NCBI GenBank assembly: GCA_033085395.1
Contig: MU853204.1
Span: 1 to 64,000, forward strand
Direction of reading: 5' to 3'
Origin: Xanthoparmelia taractica
Lineage: Eukaryota > Ascomycota > Lecanoromycetes > Lecanorales > Parmeliaceae
Length of the DNA stretch: 64,000 nt
Below the pieces are notes generated by a model. That model was not told the DNA's origin. It saw only the letters and a list, made by a program, of their open reading frames with translations, and did not search any database. How positions within the stretch are numbered: position 1 is the first letter of the stretch; each line of letters opens with the position of its first letter. The position numbers and the translations under genes are program-made. This document shows positions 61,867-64,000 of this stretch, piece by piece.

Positions 61867-63674
61867 TCACTTCTCTTTCCCAGGCTTCTCCTCGGTTACC
61901 GTCGGCAACATGTCCACAGCTTCTAAATGTTCTCTTACTCCTGCGCTGTCTTCTCCACTTTCAACCCTTGTCTGCTCCAGCCTCCTTTGTCGTTCCATCC
62001 TCGACTCTCCTCGTAAGGCCGGTAGAGGGTTACGGATGCCTATCCAGCCTCGACGGCTTGCGTTCCCTTGCTCGCCCCACATACTGACCCTTTGAACCCG
62101 TCGAAGCTTGTAATAGCCATATCTGCACACTGCCGCTGCAACCATGAACGAAAAGGCTGTCACTCCCAGAAAACCAAGATCTGATTCCTCCATGAAGTTT
62201 TTCAGATTCATACCGTAGAGACCGGCAATGAAGGCCCCGGACCCGATGCCCAATGTGCCAATGCTAATTTTAAGATCCAGCAGCATGAGGGAATTGCGAT
62301 TGGCATCAAGAATAGCCTTCACGCTGTTCACGTTATTATTGGATCATCTTAGCAGCAAAGCTTGAGACACTTACACTTCCTCCGTGTTTCGAATGTTGCT
62401 GACTTGATTCCCCGCGATCTGGACAATTTCATCACAGACTTTGTGGTACGATTCTAGCAGCATCTCAACCTCCGTATGGTCGTCTTCTTCCCTGACTTTT
62501 CCTTGCGCCCTTTCAGTCAAGTACATAGTAACAAGGTCATCGTCCGCCTCTAGTAGATCATCTATTGCATCTCTCACGAGCCTAGCCTTTTGCTCAAATG
62601 TGCCCAGTCTTTTCGAATAAATGAGCAAATGGCGTAGTTTGTCACGGTCTATGTCCTCTTCAAGCTCCTTCAAAACCTTGTGAACCGGCTCGGACACAAC
62701 CTCGAATTCTCCTTCTAGGCCACTTGTTACGCTGATAAGCACCGCTTCCAAAGCTCGGAACTCGTACGGTAAGCCTCCAGCTTGCCGTGATGCTTCGTGC
62801 TGACTCAGTTTCCCTTGCAGATCGTGTATAAATTGAGATTGAGTATATGAGTCCGTGGTACCGTATGCGTCAAGTATGAGTACACGATTATGCTTGATAA
62901 GAACGCGTAGGTGGAGAAGGTTGATCAAGATGGCGGAGGGGCGCACTAGGATATGAGGCAACAGAGAAGAGTCAATTTTCCTAAGGTCACGAGGGAGAAG
63001 ACCATACTGCACTTCTGTCAGTGTCGACCTCGTCTTCCAGACCACAGATGGATTCGATATACTTTGGCAATTAGCTCGGACTTTTTGAATTCTCCATCCA
63101 TGAATGTGACGTTCCCGTTCTCATCGAACTCTGTGCACCGCAATTTCAATTCGTTGGCCCCTTTGACGGTTTTCCTACGCGCAAGACTCGTATTGCCAGC
63201 ATCATCCAAGAAACTGGGCAGCGCGGGCGAGTCACCCGCGTTCAAGGCTTGTTTTTCTTTGCGCCATTTGTCCTTCCATGGCCTTTTCCACAGCGGTCGA
63301 GTATCCGTAGACGCATATCTCGAGGCATTCGTATTCGCGTTTCCACCAACGAAACCAAAAGGCGCTGGTGGATTTTTGCCTGCAAGGGTGGAAAATCTTG
63401 AGGATCCTCGTTGAGAATATGGTCTGAGGAAATCCAGGTTGATAAGGGACGATTCGACGGAAGCTTGACGGCGTGAGCTCATAGCGACATGTCTTTCAAC
63501 CGAAGGTAGAGCATGCGCCACCGTTCCTAGAGCTCCTTTTGCGCCTCGACATGGCGAAGCTCGGCAAGCCCTTGTACTGGGGGTGAAGAAGCAAGCTTGC
63601 TCACACTGGGATCGGAGGAAGTGTAGCACAGACAGAGAAGGTGCAGACACAGTCGGCCTAGGAGTAGGCCTCAT
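61867..63674 (-). CDS. mrs2: Mitochondrial inner-membrane magnesium channel Mrs2 (CorA family)
   Basis: Three minus-strand exons, 63,674-63,063, 63,006-62,375 and 62,323-61,867, with introns of 56 and 51 nt, give 566 residues. The first roughly 100 residues are rich in Arg, Ser and Ala with almost no acids, fitting a mitochondrial presequence. The matrix domain contains the conserved K-Y-G-L-L-P-R-D-L-R-K-I-D-S block across intron 1, then ILVRPSAILINLLHLRVLIK. Near the C terminus a helix ending in Y-G-M-N (GMN at 452-454) forms the pore entrance of CorA/Mrs2/Alr1 channels, and a second hydrophobic helix (F-L-G-V-T-A-F-S-F-M-V-A-A-A-V) follows. The protein admits Mg2+ into the matrix, and group II intron splicing depends on it in yeast. 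Intron 1 must use the second of two nearby acceptors (63,007) to keep frame. The gene starts about 250 bp beyond an AT-rich block. Confidence 0.92.
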
Positions 63675-64000
63675 CCTCCGAGATACATGGGACAGGTATA
63701 GTCGCTCCTTCTCAACAGATCTGGAAAGGGGAAAAATAGCGGATGTAGAAAGGTTAACCGACGATTACCCGACGGTCTAAATTCCAGATATTCCACTTGC
63801 ACTCCTCGACATAAGTCTCTAGGTTTACTTTTACAGATTGCATTGTGGTACCCAAGCATATCGGATCTAGCTACCGTATCCGCTGGACTCTTGAAATCCA
63901 GCAAGAGCAACACAATCGCTAAGCGTCTTTTCAGACAAAGAAAAGGACCCATCATGCTATAGACAAGCATCCCTATCGTCATCGTTACCAGTCGTCTTCA
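63675..64000. other. Upstream region of mrs2
   Basis: Normal-composition DNA that should hold the mrs2 promoter and 5' leader. A 103-codon minus-strand frame here overlaps the mrs2 start and has no family features, so it is not called as a gene. Confidence 0.45.

Noticed and set aside
63007..63020. First acceptor (CTGACAG) of mrs2 intron 1
   Set aside because: Splicing there puts the conserved Y-G-L-L-P-R-D-L-R block out of frame; the acceptor 8 nt further keeps it.
63671..63982. 103-codon minus-strand frame upstream of mrs2
   Set aside because: It overlaps the mrs2 start codon, has no family feature and is explained as promoter and leader sequence.
28429..64000. tRNA or rRNA genes
   Set aside because: GTTCGAAT-like words occur in several places, but none lies in a sequence that folds into a cloverleaf by eye; no rRNA-like text was seen.

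Overview
The window looks like a piece of nuclear chromosome from a filamentous ascomycete (Pezizomycotina). The genes have short introns of about 45-65 nt with GT..AG borders. The proteins (MADS-box Mcm1 type, V-ATPase subunit E, P4 flippase, Sen1 helicase, Mrs2) are of fungal type. Gene-bearing DNA of ordinary composition alternates abruptly with very AT-rich blocks in which retroelement reading frames survive only as stop-riddled ghosts. That two-compartment layout, with C-to-T and G-to-A decay of repeats, is the signature of repeat-induced point mutation (RIP). I cannot name the species.

Layout. (1) About 1-22,640 is an AT-rich block that I resolve as a stack of nested insertions. Element B2 (minus strand, 5' LTR at 21,584, running off the left edge) was entered by a second copy of the same family, B1 (plus strand, 636-18,583, target duplication ATAAC). 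B1 was entered by a chromovirus-type Ty3/Gypsy element A (3,289-11,758, duplication TAAAG). A was entered by a piggyBac-family DNA transposon (5,902-7,936). B1 also carries a 272-bp MITE, and B2 carries a 678-bp TRIM-like mini-retroelement. (2) About 22,640-28,400 is normal-composition DNA with no convincing gene except a possible decayed or multi-exon locus at 23.8-24.6 kb. (3) 28.4-53.6 kb is a gene-rich segment: mcm1-like MADS gene (+), NIPA-type magnesium transporter (+), V-ATPase subunit E (+), an orphan protein with a PCNA-box-like N terminus (-), Dnf-type P4 flippase (+), SEN1 RNA/DNA helicase with three zinc knuckles (+), and a large disordered protein (+). (4) About 54,050-61,615 is a second AT-rich block with degraded repeats, a second MITE copy, an 18-bp minisatellite interrupted by a 100-N assembly gap, and inverted repeats. 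(5) 61.6-63.7 kb holds the mitochondrial magnesium channel gene mrs2 (-), followed by its upstream region.

The genes are unrelated housekeeping functions rather than a pathway cluster. I see no biosynthetic cluster, defence island, CRISPR, rRNA or recognisable tRNA. The most unusual content is the transposon stratigraphy: two small non-autonomous families (TRIM-like and MITE), a piggyBac-type element flanked by TA instead of TTAA, and a minisatellite that seems to have been amplified after its units had already been mutated.
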